A program made the position numbers and the translations under genes. A DNA stretch of 64,000 bases from Parasitella parasitica (Eukaryota; Mucoromycota; Mucoromycetes; Mucorales; Mucoraceae), in contig MU619267.1 in assembly GCA_025201805.1 (NCBI GenBank), forward strand, positions 5,445 through 69,444, in the 5' to 3' direction. The notes beneath the pieces are model-generated. The model ran no database searches, was not told the DNA's origin, and worked only from the letters and a program-made list of their open reading frames with translations. Each line of letters starts with the position of its first letter. Positions within the stretch are counted from its first letter, which is position 1. Positions 22,903 through 34,162 of this stretch are shown piece by piece.

Positions 22903-25448
22903 CATTTGCTTTTAAATCATTCTTCTCTTGTCAGGTTCACACTGACCTTGTGCATAACCTTTTAGTCAATATAAATATCTATCAAAGTACAAAAGAATAA
23001 AGGGCATCTATTTATCTCTTATAATATCTTATACCTATATCTTATAATAATCCCATCTCTGCTCACGACACTCTTGAAAACAGGTATATTTTTGTTGTGA
23101 ATATTATTAACTTCAGTAAGATAAAGTATATACCAGTTAAAAGATGATCTTTATTAATTTGACAAGTAATTTGCTATTTATATCAGAGATCTATGTTGAG
23201 CATTGAAAGGAATAATTGAGATTGACATGAGTGTCAAATGAATAACATTTTGATACAAAAATTCGGCAGTCGACTACTTAAGTCCTCAAACTATTCAGTC
23301 TTGCCAATAATTATCTTGCTCTATTGAGAAATGCTCGCTAAATATCATGAGCGGATGCCAAGTCGATAACGAAGAGTTTACCCAAAAATGGATCGTTTGT
23401 AACGCAACACTGCCAGTTTCATGAAGTACTATTGTCATTTTGCAACTTCTGAGAAAAAATTCAAGTAAATGATAAAGGTCATGGTGATTGCGATAATAAA
23501 TAAATTATGGTTTCTGCTAACTCAAACCTTTATTTCTGATAAAAGCTAACAAGTTTTTGAAAGGGAAAGTGGGGAGTTCCATATTTAGAGAAAAAGAGAA
23601 ATTGCTTTTTTTCATTTATTAGTGAAAATACAAAGAGAATGATTTGTGAAATAAGTTGTTTACACCATATTTTTAAGTTCAAGGCAGTCTTTAAAAAGCC
23701 TACGGCTGTCTATTGACAAACGTCTGTGATTTTGGGTGCAAGTGTGTTTGTTGACCTCGGATCAAAAACCTTTAATTGGATCCAGGAACAAAGAGCAAGA
23801 TTGAAGATAAACACATTTATACCCTTGGGATTCCATAAGTTTCTATACAGATAATATTTTATGAATGGGTGTGTTATCCTGGTAGCAGATTGTTTCCTTT
23901 TTTCTGGCATTTTCTTATACCTTTGGTCGATCTGGCGTCTTCTAGTGTAGAAGGTCTTGTCGGACAAGTACCAAGCTGGGTTTTCTATATCTAGTTGCAC
24001 AGTAGAACAGCTAATCAAACCTGTGCCATATTTTCTATAATATTGGAATGGTTCAAAAGTTTGTGTCTTTGTAAAGTGTATATTTTAGACACCTGTTTTT
24101 TTTCGGTCTACGTGAACGTTAGTGTGTTTTGTCAGAAAAAAGCCAAAAACTGTAAGAAATCAATGTTTAGAAATCTCAAACACAAAAAAAGTAACGTAAA
24201 GTAATGCATTAGACTGTAAGGCATCTTTTGATTACATATTTGCATAGCTTAGAGCAAGTTTTTGTACTTTTTAAGTTAACATCAGATGAAGGTAACGACT
24301 TTTCTGACTTTTTTCGGAAAAGTGTTTTTCAAAATCGGAGCGTGAGATCGTCAGGCCAATTACACACATGCAAGTGCTACCATTAGAAAGCCAAGAATCA
24401 CACTATTTAAATAAATTAGTTTGCAATAGTTTTATCTTGAATTGGGTAAGCTATGGCTTCTCAAAGCTATAGCTTTACCCAAAAAAACACCATTTTTCTT
24501 AAATAGCGGAGATTAAATGCGTCCAAAATCAGGAAGGAAAAATTCTTTAAAAAACTCCATTTGGACAATTAGAAAACAAAATTACTCTTTTGAGGCAAAA
24601 TATCATTCTTTGATACTATGCATACCACGGCTGTCAGTCTATGATAATAGCTGTATATTTGGGCACGCTACACGATGGTGTTATTCTCATAATTCCCGTA
24701 TGCCTATGGAAGGAATCCTGCCGAAAAATTTCAAAAACAGATTAAGAGGGAAAAGTTAATATTTTGCTTAATCAGAGCGCATTTTTAGTCTTTCAGATCA
24801 TGGAATGGTCTTTTACGATCATTTTCCTCTAATATTTGCTATAGTAAAAAGTTGCATTTTTGGTGTCAAAATCGAGGATAATGCATAATCGATGATTATT
24901 GATGTGTGGATACAAGGAAAAAATCGAAAAAATCGTCGTTTTGCATCGAAAAAAAAATCATGCTCAAATTGCACCAAAATCATATGTAATAAAGTTTTTT
25001 CCCAATTGATATTATTTCTGGCGTTTTCAGGGCACTTTTGCTTATGAAAATCAGTCAAAAAATGACGCTCTAAGCTAAAAAATTTGCTTTTAAGCTGTAA
25101 AAAATATCTATCTGGAGATGATATCACGTCAATATCAATTCTAGTACATGATACAGCTCTATAAAGTAAGTATACCTTTCTTCATAGTAATATGAGAAAC
25201 AGGCATGGCTCATCGATTTGGAAGCGGAAGAGGATAATTAATGAATACAATGTTTTGCTGAAAGAACCCCTTGTTATTTGTAAATAATTTATAAGTTGCT
25301 AATTGCTTATAACAGAGAAGCCCTATTTCCATTGCTGCTTATAATAATGCTTAGTGTCAGTGCAAGAGCTCCTTTTTTGTAATTATAGTGCTAAGCATGT
25401 AAAATAGAAAGTAAATAGAGGCTAGGATTGAGATTAAGGGTAATTTTA
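22903..25448. other. Gene-poor AT-rich stretch
   Basis: No gene recognised. Minus-strand frames at 23710-24018 and 24819-25127 (about 100 codons each) look protein-like in part but match no family I know; given the dead elements next door they are probably transposon debris. A stem-loop lies at 24444-24480. Confidence 0.45.
24444..24480. repeat. Imperfect inverted repeat (hairpin)
   Basis: The left arm gggtaagctatggctt and the right arm aagctatagctttaccc are reverse complements apart from one mismatch and one extra base, around a 4-nt loop. It may be a terminator-like or MITE fold-back structure. Confidence 0.7.
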
Positions 25449-26440
25449 CTAACAAAAGTTAAGCTTCATAATACGTTCCTGGTAGGTTCCAGGTTCCAGG
25501 CACTGTACTATTACGAATATGCTCAGCAAGATTGCCGTTTTTGCTGATATTGCAAGTTGAGGTTTGAAATATTTCAAGAGGGATATCAAAGCGGGAGTGA
25601 GATGTTCGACCACCAGGCAAAAGCAAAGCAGCGATACCAGAAGAGGCGACACGTGAAACAATTTTTCCCTGGCTCTTATAATAATTCCAGAGAATGTTGT
25701 ATACAAAAATTTTACCAGTTCCAGCAGGTTCTTGAAAAAAGAAGTACTGTTGACAAAAGATGTGATACGATCAAATACTTGCTTTTGCGTTGGATTCATT
25801 TGCGCATATTTCTGTTGATACAAATTATATCCTTGCTCATGTTAACACGACATTTTACCAAGTATTGATGGATTACGCTGGATTCCAGCCATTTGGTCTT
25901 TGAGGCCATTCCAGTCAAATAGGGGCGAAGGTGAATGATATTGATTTAAAGACTTGTTTTGAGGTTTTAAAGAGCTATCCAAGAGATGCAATCCATATCC
26001 AAAAAACAATTGTTTCTTATAGAATGGAGTATCGAAATTTGTGTCAAGTAAATTGGTTCCAAATGTCAAATGGCAAAACTAAAGAATTAAACAATAGAGC
26101 AGAAACAAACAAAGAACGCAACAGAGAGCCTGAGGCGAAATTAATAGCTTTATGAAAGCACCTTCTCATTCTTAATCATCTTCAATCAAATGAACCGACA
26201 TACATGCTTCTTTTTACGAATCACGCAAAACGCCATTGGCAGTGCGTAAATTAGTAAATGAAGTTGGGTTTTTGGAGAGAGTCTCTTTGACTTGACTTTG
26301 TTTCCATTTTGGATCTGATCATTTTCGAGATGAACTGCAAATTGTAACAGAAGGGCTCACTTCATGCATAGGGAACTCGAGAATCCTCCAAGCTGCTTCA
26401 ATCGTTCCACCGTTAGATTGATGATCATTGACCGTGGTGG
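25449..26440 (-). pseudogene. Helitron-type Pif1-like helicase remnant
   Basis: Decayed coding DNA read in shifting minus-strand frames. From high to low coordinates I see IEAAWRILEFPMHEVSPSV, then NLRTANGVLRDS followed by a stop and KEACMSVHLIEDD, then AQMNPTQKQVFDRITSFVNS, then VASSGIAALLLPGGRTSHSRF with EIFQTSTCNISKNGNLAEHI. These are, in order, hallmark segments of the Pif1-family helicase of eukaryotic Helitrons (rolling-circle transposons). The Walker A region between the last two is scrambled. At least one stop and two frameshifts break the frame, so it is dead. Rep domain and element ends were not found. Confidence 0.82.
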
Positions 26441-27035
26441 TCTGTCGTCTAACTTTGGTTATATTCAGCATTTTTTTCGACACATTTTCTCATCTTACGG
26501 AGCTCGTCGTTGATGGAGATTTCACGTTCGAAATTTTTACACGATATACGATCTTAAATAATCAAAATTTAGCTCTCAAATTTCAACGAAAGAACACACC
26601 CAAACGAAGCAGCCAATCTTCTCAGTCTTCTTGATTTGATTGGACTAATCTTTACTCCCTTCCTCCTCTCCTTGTATTCCCTTTGTATTTGATACCTTTA
26701 CTATATCTTGCTTTTACGTCTTTTTAGTTGATGACAGTATCAAATGAAATAAAAATGGGGCCCTAATATAATTGTATGAAACTTAAAGACTTAAAGTTCG
26801 TTAAAAAAAAAACTTAGTGAGTTAATTGAGGGTTTGTAAGATTACGAGAGTGCGTTTAAGACTTGTTGGATTGTGCACAATAAAACCTTATGAATTAAAT
26901 AAACCGGGACAACATAAATATTAGCTGAACGAATCACTGGCATAATGTCAATAAAGTAAAAGAATATGGCGTGTATATATTATGCCCATTAAAATGAGCA
27001 CAACAGACAAAAGAGCAACCTGATATGGACTGCAA
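26441..27035. other. Intergenic between mobile-element remnants
   Basis: AT-rich; nothing recognised. It may contain further decayed Helitron sequence upstream of the helicase. Confidence 0.4.
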
Positions 27036-28009
27036 CGGTCAGTGGGAGGCGTTTGACCCTCGATTCTTTGATCTTGGCCAATGCATTTGATTTTTGGAAG
27101 AGCTTGACCAATGAGAATGAAACTCAATTACTTCACCTTGGCAATCAATTCTTTGACCTTGGCATTCAAGATGTTGCCTCCGCTCCGCTTCCAATGTGGT
27201 ATAGTTTTCCGATAAAATAGAGTTTTTTATCTTGGTACTGGTATGATTCTTCATAGTTGTCTTGTAGTAATAACGGTCGAAAGTGTTTGTCTTCAAACTC
27301 CAATTGCGTGTATTTTGACATTGAAAATGTCAAATCCCTTTTCAACTGCTTTTGTTCTGGCAACAGACCTGATTGAATGCGCCTTGAAGACCTCTGTGTC
27401 AACACCTGCTTTTTCAATGATTCTTTTGATCCATCCAGATATGGCTGCTGGCCTGGTTGATCTTGTCTTCTCGGTATTGTTTATGTACGACAGGAACAGG
27501 GTATGGCCATTTGGTAGCCCTGCTTTGATGCTTCTTGTTTTCCTCATAAATAATTGCATTGTCCTAACTGGACAAATCGATTCATCATGCATCTTTCCTA
27601 GTATTGACATCTTGACCTGTGCTTCTTTTGGCTCTCTGAAAAACAACCGGACAGCCTCGAATTTTCCCTCTTCCATTATAAATCCATTGTCTTGGTGTTT
27701 CAAACAACTCACATTTGAAGTTGGTCTAGCTATCGTAGTCAAGTACAATGTAATGATCGTTTTGTTTTGTGATTCTTTTAGTGAAAGCTCTTCCTTCTTC
27801 CTCCAATTCTTCTTATTATGGCTCATCAGTAGATCTGTATCCGATATTTTCAACCGGCTTTTCTTTGATATAACCACTTTCTTTCGTCTTTTTTCTTTAA
27901 AAGACTCCTGAATAAGAGTTTGTCCTGCTATAATTACTAAAACAACAAAGAAACCTCGAAAGCAGCTTTGCATGAACTTTTTTGATAAAGGAATGGCCGC
28001 TAAAAACAT
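27036..28009 (-). pseudogene. Tyrosine recombinase remnant (Crypton/DIRS-like)
   Basis: Reads as the C-terminal catalytic half of a eukaryotic tyrosine recombinase. The minus-strand frame from about 28009 runs through AAISGWIKRIIEKAGVDTEVFKAHSIRSVARTKAVEKGF, giving the HxxR catalytic motif (H and R of AHSIR), then stops at 27293 after KIHA. Adding back one base continues the protein in the neighbouring frame as NWSLKTNTFDRYYYK, supplying the Trp and the nucleophile Tyr. A one-base deletion near 27309 therefore inactivates it. A C-terminal tail rich in polar residues follows to 27039. No reverse transcriptase is seen nearby, so Crypton versus DIRS cannot be decided. Confidence 0.78.
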
Positions 28010-30319
28010 CTGCCAAAAGTATAAATTAGCTAATAGTACTGTACGTGAAATTTTCGAAAGATTTAAGAAAGAGGATCGTATTCATTAACGACGACGAAAG
28101 ATATTATGGATGATGATGAACCTTTAAAGGGCAGTTACTTAGTGATGTACAATATTTGTGCAAACATTGAAACAAAACTAAAAATTTAAATGACCTTGAT
28201 TTTGATCTCTTTGATCTGCGAAGAGAGAAACTAATGGTTTGTTTTTTAAAAAATGTCAATTTTTGAAATGGCATTAAATGGCTCTTTCAACACGGCTTCG
28301 TAGTATATGGAATAGTTCTGATTTCTACCTTCTAATATCCATTTAGAGGAGAAATATTCTTCCATCTAGTGTTTCAGTTTTTATTTACCCTCCCAAGAAA
28401 GGATGTAGATCTTGCGAGGGAATTTGATAAGCCGAGGCAGATGAACTAAAATGTGGTAATTCGAATATTGGAACAGCTCAAAGACGACTATACATACACA
28501 TACTAAAATACAGCGTTCCTCAGCGTAAATGAGTGGGAAGCTTTTAAGAGACCACAAAGATCGAGAACAATGACAGTAAATAACACGGCTAATTTTGATC
28601 GTGTGCATCCATCATGGAAATAGTCGTAATGCTTAGCTTCTGCCTTTAAATGTACATGCTTATTATTAATCAGAAACTGATAAATGCTGGTCAGATCAAT
28701 CATTGAGACTGGTAGAATTTAAATGAGGCGATCATTTTGCCATACAACATAATACAGAGTCGTTGCTGTGAGCATTCATTAACCATATGCTCGTGTTGTC
28801 TTTACAAACGAAAGCTGCTCCAGCAATCAAGGACATTATACAAGGAAATCGATTAGCAGTTTAAGGCTCAGTTTAATCTGATCATGTACAACCTAGACCA
28901 GATGAACAAGACCAGATACAACAAATGAGCCACAATAAAGCGCAAGAGGTGCTTGTTGGATCAATGTTTAATCTCGACAAATCTGTTTGAGGAAAGCTGT
29001 ATTAACAGATTAAAAAAAATAGCACAATTAGTATCTCCTCTGTTTGAACGACATCAAGCGAAGGCTTTGAACTATTAAGCGCTTTAATTTCACTTTAGAT
29101 GTTCTTGTATATATGATCTATTTCGGTTAAATATAAAATAGAATTATTTGGCCAAGATTTATACATATAAAACAAATGAGGGAGCGTGATACAGAAAAAA
29201 AAAAAGGATCAAATATATATAGCCTCAGTGTGATTTTACCCGGCGTGTAAGACCGATCTTTTTAATGAATGCATAAATTTATTCCAGCCAAGAACTGCTG
29301 GACCCAAACATCAGATCGAGACAATAGTACGTGTTAAAACAAGGAATGCAAGGTCCCCGTTTTCCGACAAAATGACCGTGATCTCTGCCCCTTGCTGTAT
29401 TATACACACACATACATCTACGCAATAGATCAAAAATGATTTCTGGGAATCGAAAAAAACTGACTCGTGTATTTCCTTTTTATATAATTGCGTGGCACCA
29501 TCTTTATATAATGCAAACGTAATTGCATTCAATCGTGGCTAAAATGCTGCCGACCACCCAAAAGCATTCGGAATGTCGGGGTGCTTATTAACCTTGGCCA
29601 ATAACCACTGTTTTTGTCATAAAAAAAGAACAAGAAAGAAGGAAAAAACCATGAGCAAATCCTAAGCTTCTTTACAAATGAACCAGATAATGGTATAATA
29701 GGGATATGCCGTGCCATTTGATTCTGAGACGAAAATTGACTGGAATCTTTAACAGCACATCTTAATTAATAATACGCTAGTCATTCCTTACTAATTGGTC
29801 TTTTTCGATCTGCACATTTATATACTTTTTGTACCATAAAATTAGTAACGGAACGAGGCTTAAAATAGCAAAGCACAAAAGTTGTATCTATTATGGCTCG
29901 CTATTATCAACGGCTACAGCTGCAACAACAGGGTTGATTTACAAGATTATTATATCTGGATCATACATTTTCATGTTGAGAAAATTCGCTCATCGTTGAG
30001 TCGCCGCCATGTTGTTAAACAATCTTTTTCCGAATAAAACAAATGGAACATCCGCCACGATGATTGATTCCACAAACATGTATGTTTCTGGTTTAGATCA
30101 ATACAGCACGGAAGGGAGGAATAGTTCAAATCAGCCAAAACCACACATCATAAGCAAATTTTGCCAGAGTATTAGTTGATTTCAGTGAAAGGTATTTAGC
30201 CGTATAGTCTCGGTACCGGCTACATCTTACACCGGGCTCTGAATTTCCGGAAAAAGAGAGAAAGCGTAATAGAAGCGTTTTACAATATAACGCATATTTC
30301 TTGATCTGGCTTTATTTGC
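28010..30319. other. Gene-poor stretch with element debris
   Basis: No intact gene. Minus-strand frames around 28381-28703 (e.g. HLKAEAKHYDYFHDGCTRSKLAVLFTVIVLDLCGLL) have a protein-like look and are probably transposon debris of unknown type. Contains one copy of a dispersed repeat at 29091-29217. Confidence 0.45.
29091..29217 (+). repeat. Dispersed repeat family 1, copy A
   Basis: About 127 bp closely matching 36465-36593 in the same orientation, including shared blocks such as aatataaaatagaat, atttggccaagatt and tgatacagaaaa. Copy B lies just after a resolvase-like remnant, suggesting both are 3' ends of the same element type. Confidence 0.8.
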
Positions 30320-30320
30320 T

Positions 30321-30517
30321 GTATAAAAAGGTCATTTTTCCTTTTTCTTCAATTTCTCTTTCTCTTTCTCTTCTTGACTTCATCCTCTTTCTATTTTATT
30401 TTTGTTTTCGTAAGTTGGATGCAATGTGAATCATTTTAATATGCTTGAAAATTAATCTCTCTCGTTTTGTAATCAGCAGTCCATCCTCCTCTTCGCAGCT
30501 GTATTGTATAACAGAAC
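30321..30517 (+). promoter_or_regulatory. Promoter and 5' leader of GATA-like gene
   Basis: A TATA box (gtataaaaag, 30321-30330) is followed by a long C/T tract typical of highly expressed fungal promoters. A GTAAGT donor at 30410 and a CAG acceptor at 30476 suggest a 67-nt 5' UTR intron before the ATG at 30518. Confidence 0.55.
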
Positions 30518-31933
30518 ATGAATATCTCAGAATTGAATGCACCTGCAACCCCGCCTTATGACTACCACAATCTTACTACAAGCAGCAGCAGCAGCAATAA
30601 TGGTAACAATAACAGTGGCAGCAACAGCAAGAATTTCCAAGATCTGTTTTTTAATCAGTCTTCTGATAACAGCAGAAGCGAAACAAGTAGTGAATATAGC
30701 AACCGCAGCGTAGCCAGTGATGATGGCAACAGTCGTAATGAAACAAATCATAGTGCTTTTCGCCGTGTGTCACCCATGTCGATGCCATCACCGCCAGAAT
30801 TGCTGATTGATTCATCTGAAGATGAGGATGAATTCATCTTGCCGCCTACATACGTCAATGTTGCAGCGTCTTCTACAGCATCATCTTTGTCATCAGCCTC
30901 ATCATATACTATGCATCACAAGAGAAAATCAGTGCCTCATCGATCACCATCGAATATCGTGGATCACAAAAGTGTCGTATTTCAAATCAACGATAATAGT
31001 ACACCTAAAATTCTCGGTGGCGGTGATCGTGGTGTTCTTTGGTCTCTTCGTCAGCGCGTATCCATGGCAAGACACTCGCAGAGATCTAGTAGCAAGAATA
31101 GACTTTCGGCGCCTCATCTTCAAAGACGCGTGAGACCTATGCGAATCCAGATACCCAGACCTCAGTGGTCCAGAGACAATACCTATTATGATGATCTTGT
31201 CTCACCTGTAAACAGTGATTGGCAATCAAAGAAATCTATCCAACCTATCGTCATTGTACCTGCTACTATTGGCACTGGTGCTACATCATGGCAATCGAAC
31301 ACCAAGAAATCACACACTTCTCCTCCTCCTCCTCCTCCTACTACTACTACTACTACTACTCCCGCTACTTCCGTTGCTGCTGCTACTGCTGAGCGCAAGA
31401 AATCCACAAACTCTTCAGCCTCTGCATCTTCAGCCAGCGCAGCAACAGCTCGTCGTAAAAGTTCCCATCACACCACGTCTGGTCGTCCATCTCGTGTAAA
31501 AGGCCCTTGTCAAGCATGCAACGAAACATCCGATGGATGTATGCGTAAAGCGTTCAACTGGCCGTTTCCAACAAACACCATCTTTAACGATAAAGGAAAA
31601 CCCTTTGTTTATCTCTGCAACAAGTGTGGTCTTCGCTATAACAAAAGTGGCGGCTGTGTATGTCGCCATTGTCGCTGGGTCCTCTGTAAAGAGGAAAAAC
31701 GTAAGGCTATGCAATTAATAGATCAGATGCGCCGCTCTCGTCCTGATGGTAAAATTGACCCTGAAGAAAATATCGAAAACTTTGCATGTACGCCAAAGTA
31801 TTGGAATTGCAGCCGTCCTTGGAAGGTTGGGTGGGTCTTGCACAGTCAACATGATGGCGATGAAGACGACGAAGATACAAGTATGGCAGACCAACAACAA
31901 CAATCCCCTTCTATGAGTGAAGCTACTCTTTAA
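30518..31933 (+). CDS. GATA-like zinc-finger protein with expanded cysteine cluster
   Basis: Single exon, 471 residues. A long Ser/Asn/Thr-rich N-terminal arm with acidic patch (SSEDEDEF), proline and threonine tracts (near 268-285) and basic SRS-type stretches leads into a zinc-binding module at residues 331-390: C-x2-C-x6-C, then a Trp/Pro/Phe-rich spacer, then CNKCGLRYNKSGGCVCRHCRWVLC. The CNKCGLRYNKSG part matches the second half of a GATA finger (CNACGLYY), so DNA binding is likely, but the long spacer and the four extra cysteines are not those of a standard GATA finger. A conserved-looking tail (NFACTPKYWNCSRPWKVGWVL) follows. Nuclear transcription regulator by inference. Confidence 0.75.
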   Translation: MNISELNAPATPPYDYHNLTTSSSSSNNGNNNSGSNSKNFQDLFFNQSSDNSRSETSSEYSNRSVASDDGNSRNETNHSAFRRVSPMSMPSPPELLIDSSEDEDEFILPPTYVNVAASSTASSLSSASSYTMHHKRKSVPHRSPSNIVDHKSVVFQINDNSTPKILGGGDRGVLWSLRQRVSMARHSQRSSSKNRLSAPHLQRRVRPMRIQIPRPQWSRDNTYYDDLVSPVNSDWQSKKSIQPIVIVPATIGTGATSWQSNTKKSHTSPPPPPPTTTTTTTPATSVAAATAERKKSTNSSASASSASAATARRKSSHHTTSGRPSRVKGPCQACNETSDGCMRKAFNWPFPTNTIFNDKGKPFVYLCNKCGLRYNKSGGCVCRHCRWVLCKEEKRKAMQLIDQMRRSRPDGKIDPEENIENFACTPKYWNCSRPWKVGWVLHSQHDGDEDDEDTSMADQQQQSPSMSEATL

Positions 31934-33207
31934 AACCCTTTTATGTTTCCTATAAAACTTGTTTATATGTCCCCTCCCTCCCTCCCTCCCCCCTCTTTTT
32001 TTTTTCTCATCTTCCCTTAAGTAGAACTTCTTTATAAACTGTACATACACACTATATATGAAAAATAAAACACTCAAAAGCCTTGAAAAATAACTTTATC
32101 CATACATCTTGAAGCGGATCAATGGATCGAATATTTACCCGAGACCAAATACACATGGAAAAACTAAAATGTGTGAGCCAATAGTACAAAAAGAAAAAAA
32201 GAGATGGAGTCTTTTCTCTTTCATTTTCTTGCTCTTTCATATGCACGCTTCCTCTCTAAATAAGGGCTTTTCCTTGTAAATTACTAGACAAATCCATCTC
32301 TGTTATCTTTAAGGTTAAATAAACAAATAAAATTGTGTTTGTATTTATGTCGTACGAAATCGTTTATTAAGCTGAGATCAAGAAAATGATTTCTATATTA
32401 AAAATCTTGGTCTTCTACGCTTGCAGGTACCTATTTCTCGATCTTTCCTGATCAAATCCCTCATTGTACATGTTAGCTAGAATTTGAGTGTGTCCCTTTG
32501 CAGTTATGAAATGGTGTCAGGTTTAGTGAGTTCGCGGGCGAATTGGACGGACATGTCAAGTCTTCAAACCGTCTTTTTACGTTGGTCTTTTGACAGAAAG
32601 GAGACGAGCTCCAGTTTGTGTTAAAAAAAAAAGCCAGCGTATAGCAGCCTACAGTCAATGCTATGTTTTTTTGAGCGCCATGTGGCAAATCACTTCACAG
32701 TACCAGCATTCTGAGCATCAGTCCACAGTTTTCAAGTAATTGCTTGAAGGAAAAAGTCAAACGATACCAAGAAATTCTTGAGAGCTGTGTTTAATCGATG
32801 GGATGAAAGATACTGTACATGCATTCAAGATACTGCGCCGTTTCTCTGACATTACTTCTGTGGTCCAAAATTGAGTTTACAGAATACCTTTTACGTGTAC
32901 TTTGCTCATGAGGAATTAAAAGGAACTAGAAGAAAGAATGACTAATCTTTTCTGACTTTTTTCATGTACAAGAGATTATCTAAACAACTGCTCCACCAAC
33001 ACATTGATTTAAAAATCAGTTTGCCAGATTACAGCAAAAATTGGGTTCGCTCTGACTACGATGTTCACTGACATGTCTGCAGGTTTTATATATATATGGA
33101 AAAAGTCATCTGTTAAGCGTAGTGGAATTTTTTTCTTCTCATTATACTTTATTGTTTTAATATGATACACAGTTTTATTTTATTTTATTGGTTTGGGGGG
33201 GGGGGGG
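31934..33207. other. Convergent intergenic region
   Basis: Holds 3' UTRs of the GATA-like gene (AATAAA near 32065) and of the START gene. No gene recognised; minus-strand frames near 31715-32246 and 32473-32688 look non-coding. Confidence 0.5.
33195..33207 (+). repeat. 13-G homopolymer next to START stop codon
   Basis: Thirteen consecutive G on the + strand directly abut the stop codon of the minus-strand START gene, so the mRNA has a C13 tract at the first base of its 3' UTR. Confidence 0.9.
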
Positions 33208-34162
33208 TCAAGCCTTATTGATTTTGATGGTAGTAGGGCCCTCGATACAAGAAATGGTGACGATCTGGCCCTTTTCAACATCTTTAATATCTTGCTTAGC
33301 ATTGTCGCTACTACCGACTATGGAGATGGTAATACCATTAGGATACATTGTCTTTGAGGTCATCCATTTACATTCGCCAGAGCCATCAAGATCGCAGACA
33401 TACTCTCTCTTTGCATGATCAAACACCTCTGATTTGAATTTAGCCAAACAATCAATAGCAGTAGGCGCAAAACCAAATTCTTGAACGTATTTAACGACAG
33501 AGCCAGCACAAAGAGGTACTTGCTGCTGAACACTTTTTAAGAAAGCAGTAGGAATAGAGCCAGCCAGATCGACTTGAGTAATATAAGTAACATGAATGCC
33601 TGCATCTGCCTTGGTAATCTTCCATCCAGAAATCATTAAATTAGCACGGACACAGCCAGAAATTACAGGAATCGACTCGTCTTCAACAGATGTCATAACA
33701 ACATAACATTCATTGTCGGAAATCTCACGAAGAGAAGTGGCAGCCATATCACGAGGACTGACAGGCCAAGGTGTCTTGATCTTGCACCAGAACAAAGCTT
33801 CGACCCTGCTGAACATTTGCTTGATTTCAGATGTGTCATACTTTTCATCCCCTGTTACCAACAATGGGTTGAAATCAGCCCTTTTTTCCCCTCCTCAAAT
33901 ATAACAATTATGTCAACTTACAAATTGCTCTACAACCAGGTAACGTAGCAACAGATAAAACTTGCTGAGGAGTGTATTCATGACCGACAAGGTCAGTCTC
34001 ACCACGCACAATTGCAATGGGGCTTCCGTCGATGATTTTGCTGTAGAGTTTGACACCATCCTTCTCTTGAATGTAACTCCAGCCGTCTAACGAACTAGCA
34101 AGCTGTTTCAAGTTGGACAAAGCCTTTCTGGTAGTTTCAGCATGAATATTTTGAACGGGCAT
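33208..34162 (-). CDS. START-domain lipid-binding protein
   Basis: Two exons: 33922-34162 and 33208-33851; 70-nt intron; 294 residues. The START fold (hydrophobic lipid-binding cavity) covers roughly residues 20-215: WSYIQEKDGVKLYSK, IVRGETDL, then CRAIWDEKYDTSEIKQMFSRVEALFWCKIKTPWPVSPRD, where the IWDEKYD signature is created by the splice, and GIHVTYITQVDLAGSIPTAFLKSV near the C-terminal helix. A further 80 residues form a second small beta-rich region without a known motif. No signal or membrane segment, so a cytosolic lipid carrier is likely; the ligand is unknown. Confidence 0.88.

Noticed and set aside
27243-27911. 222-codon plus-strand ORF, hydrophobic
   Set aside because: Antisense of the tyrosine recombinase remnant, whose minus-strand frame has clear catalytic motifs.
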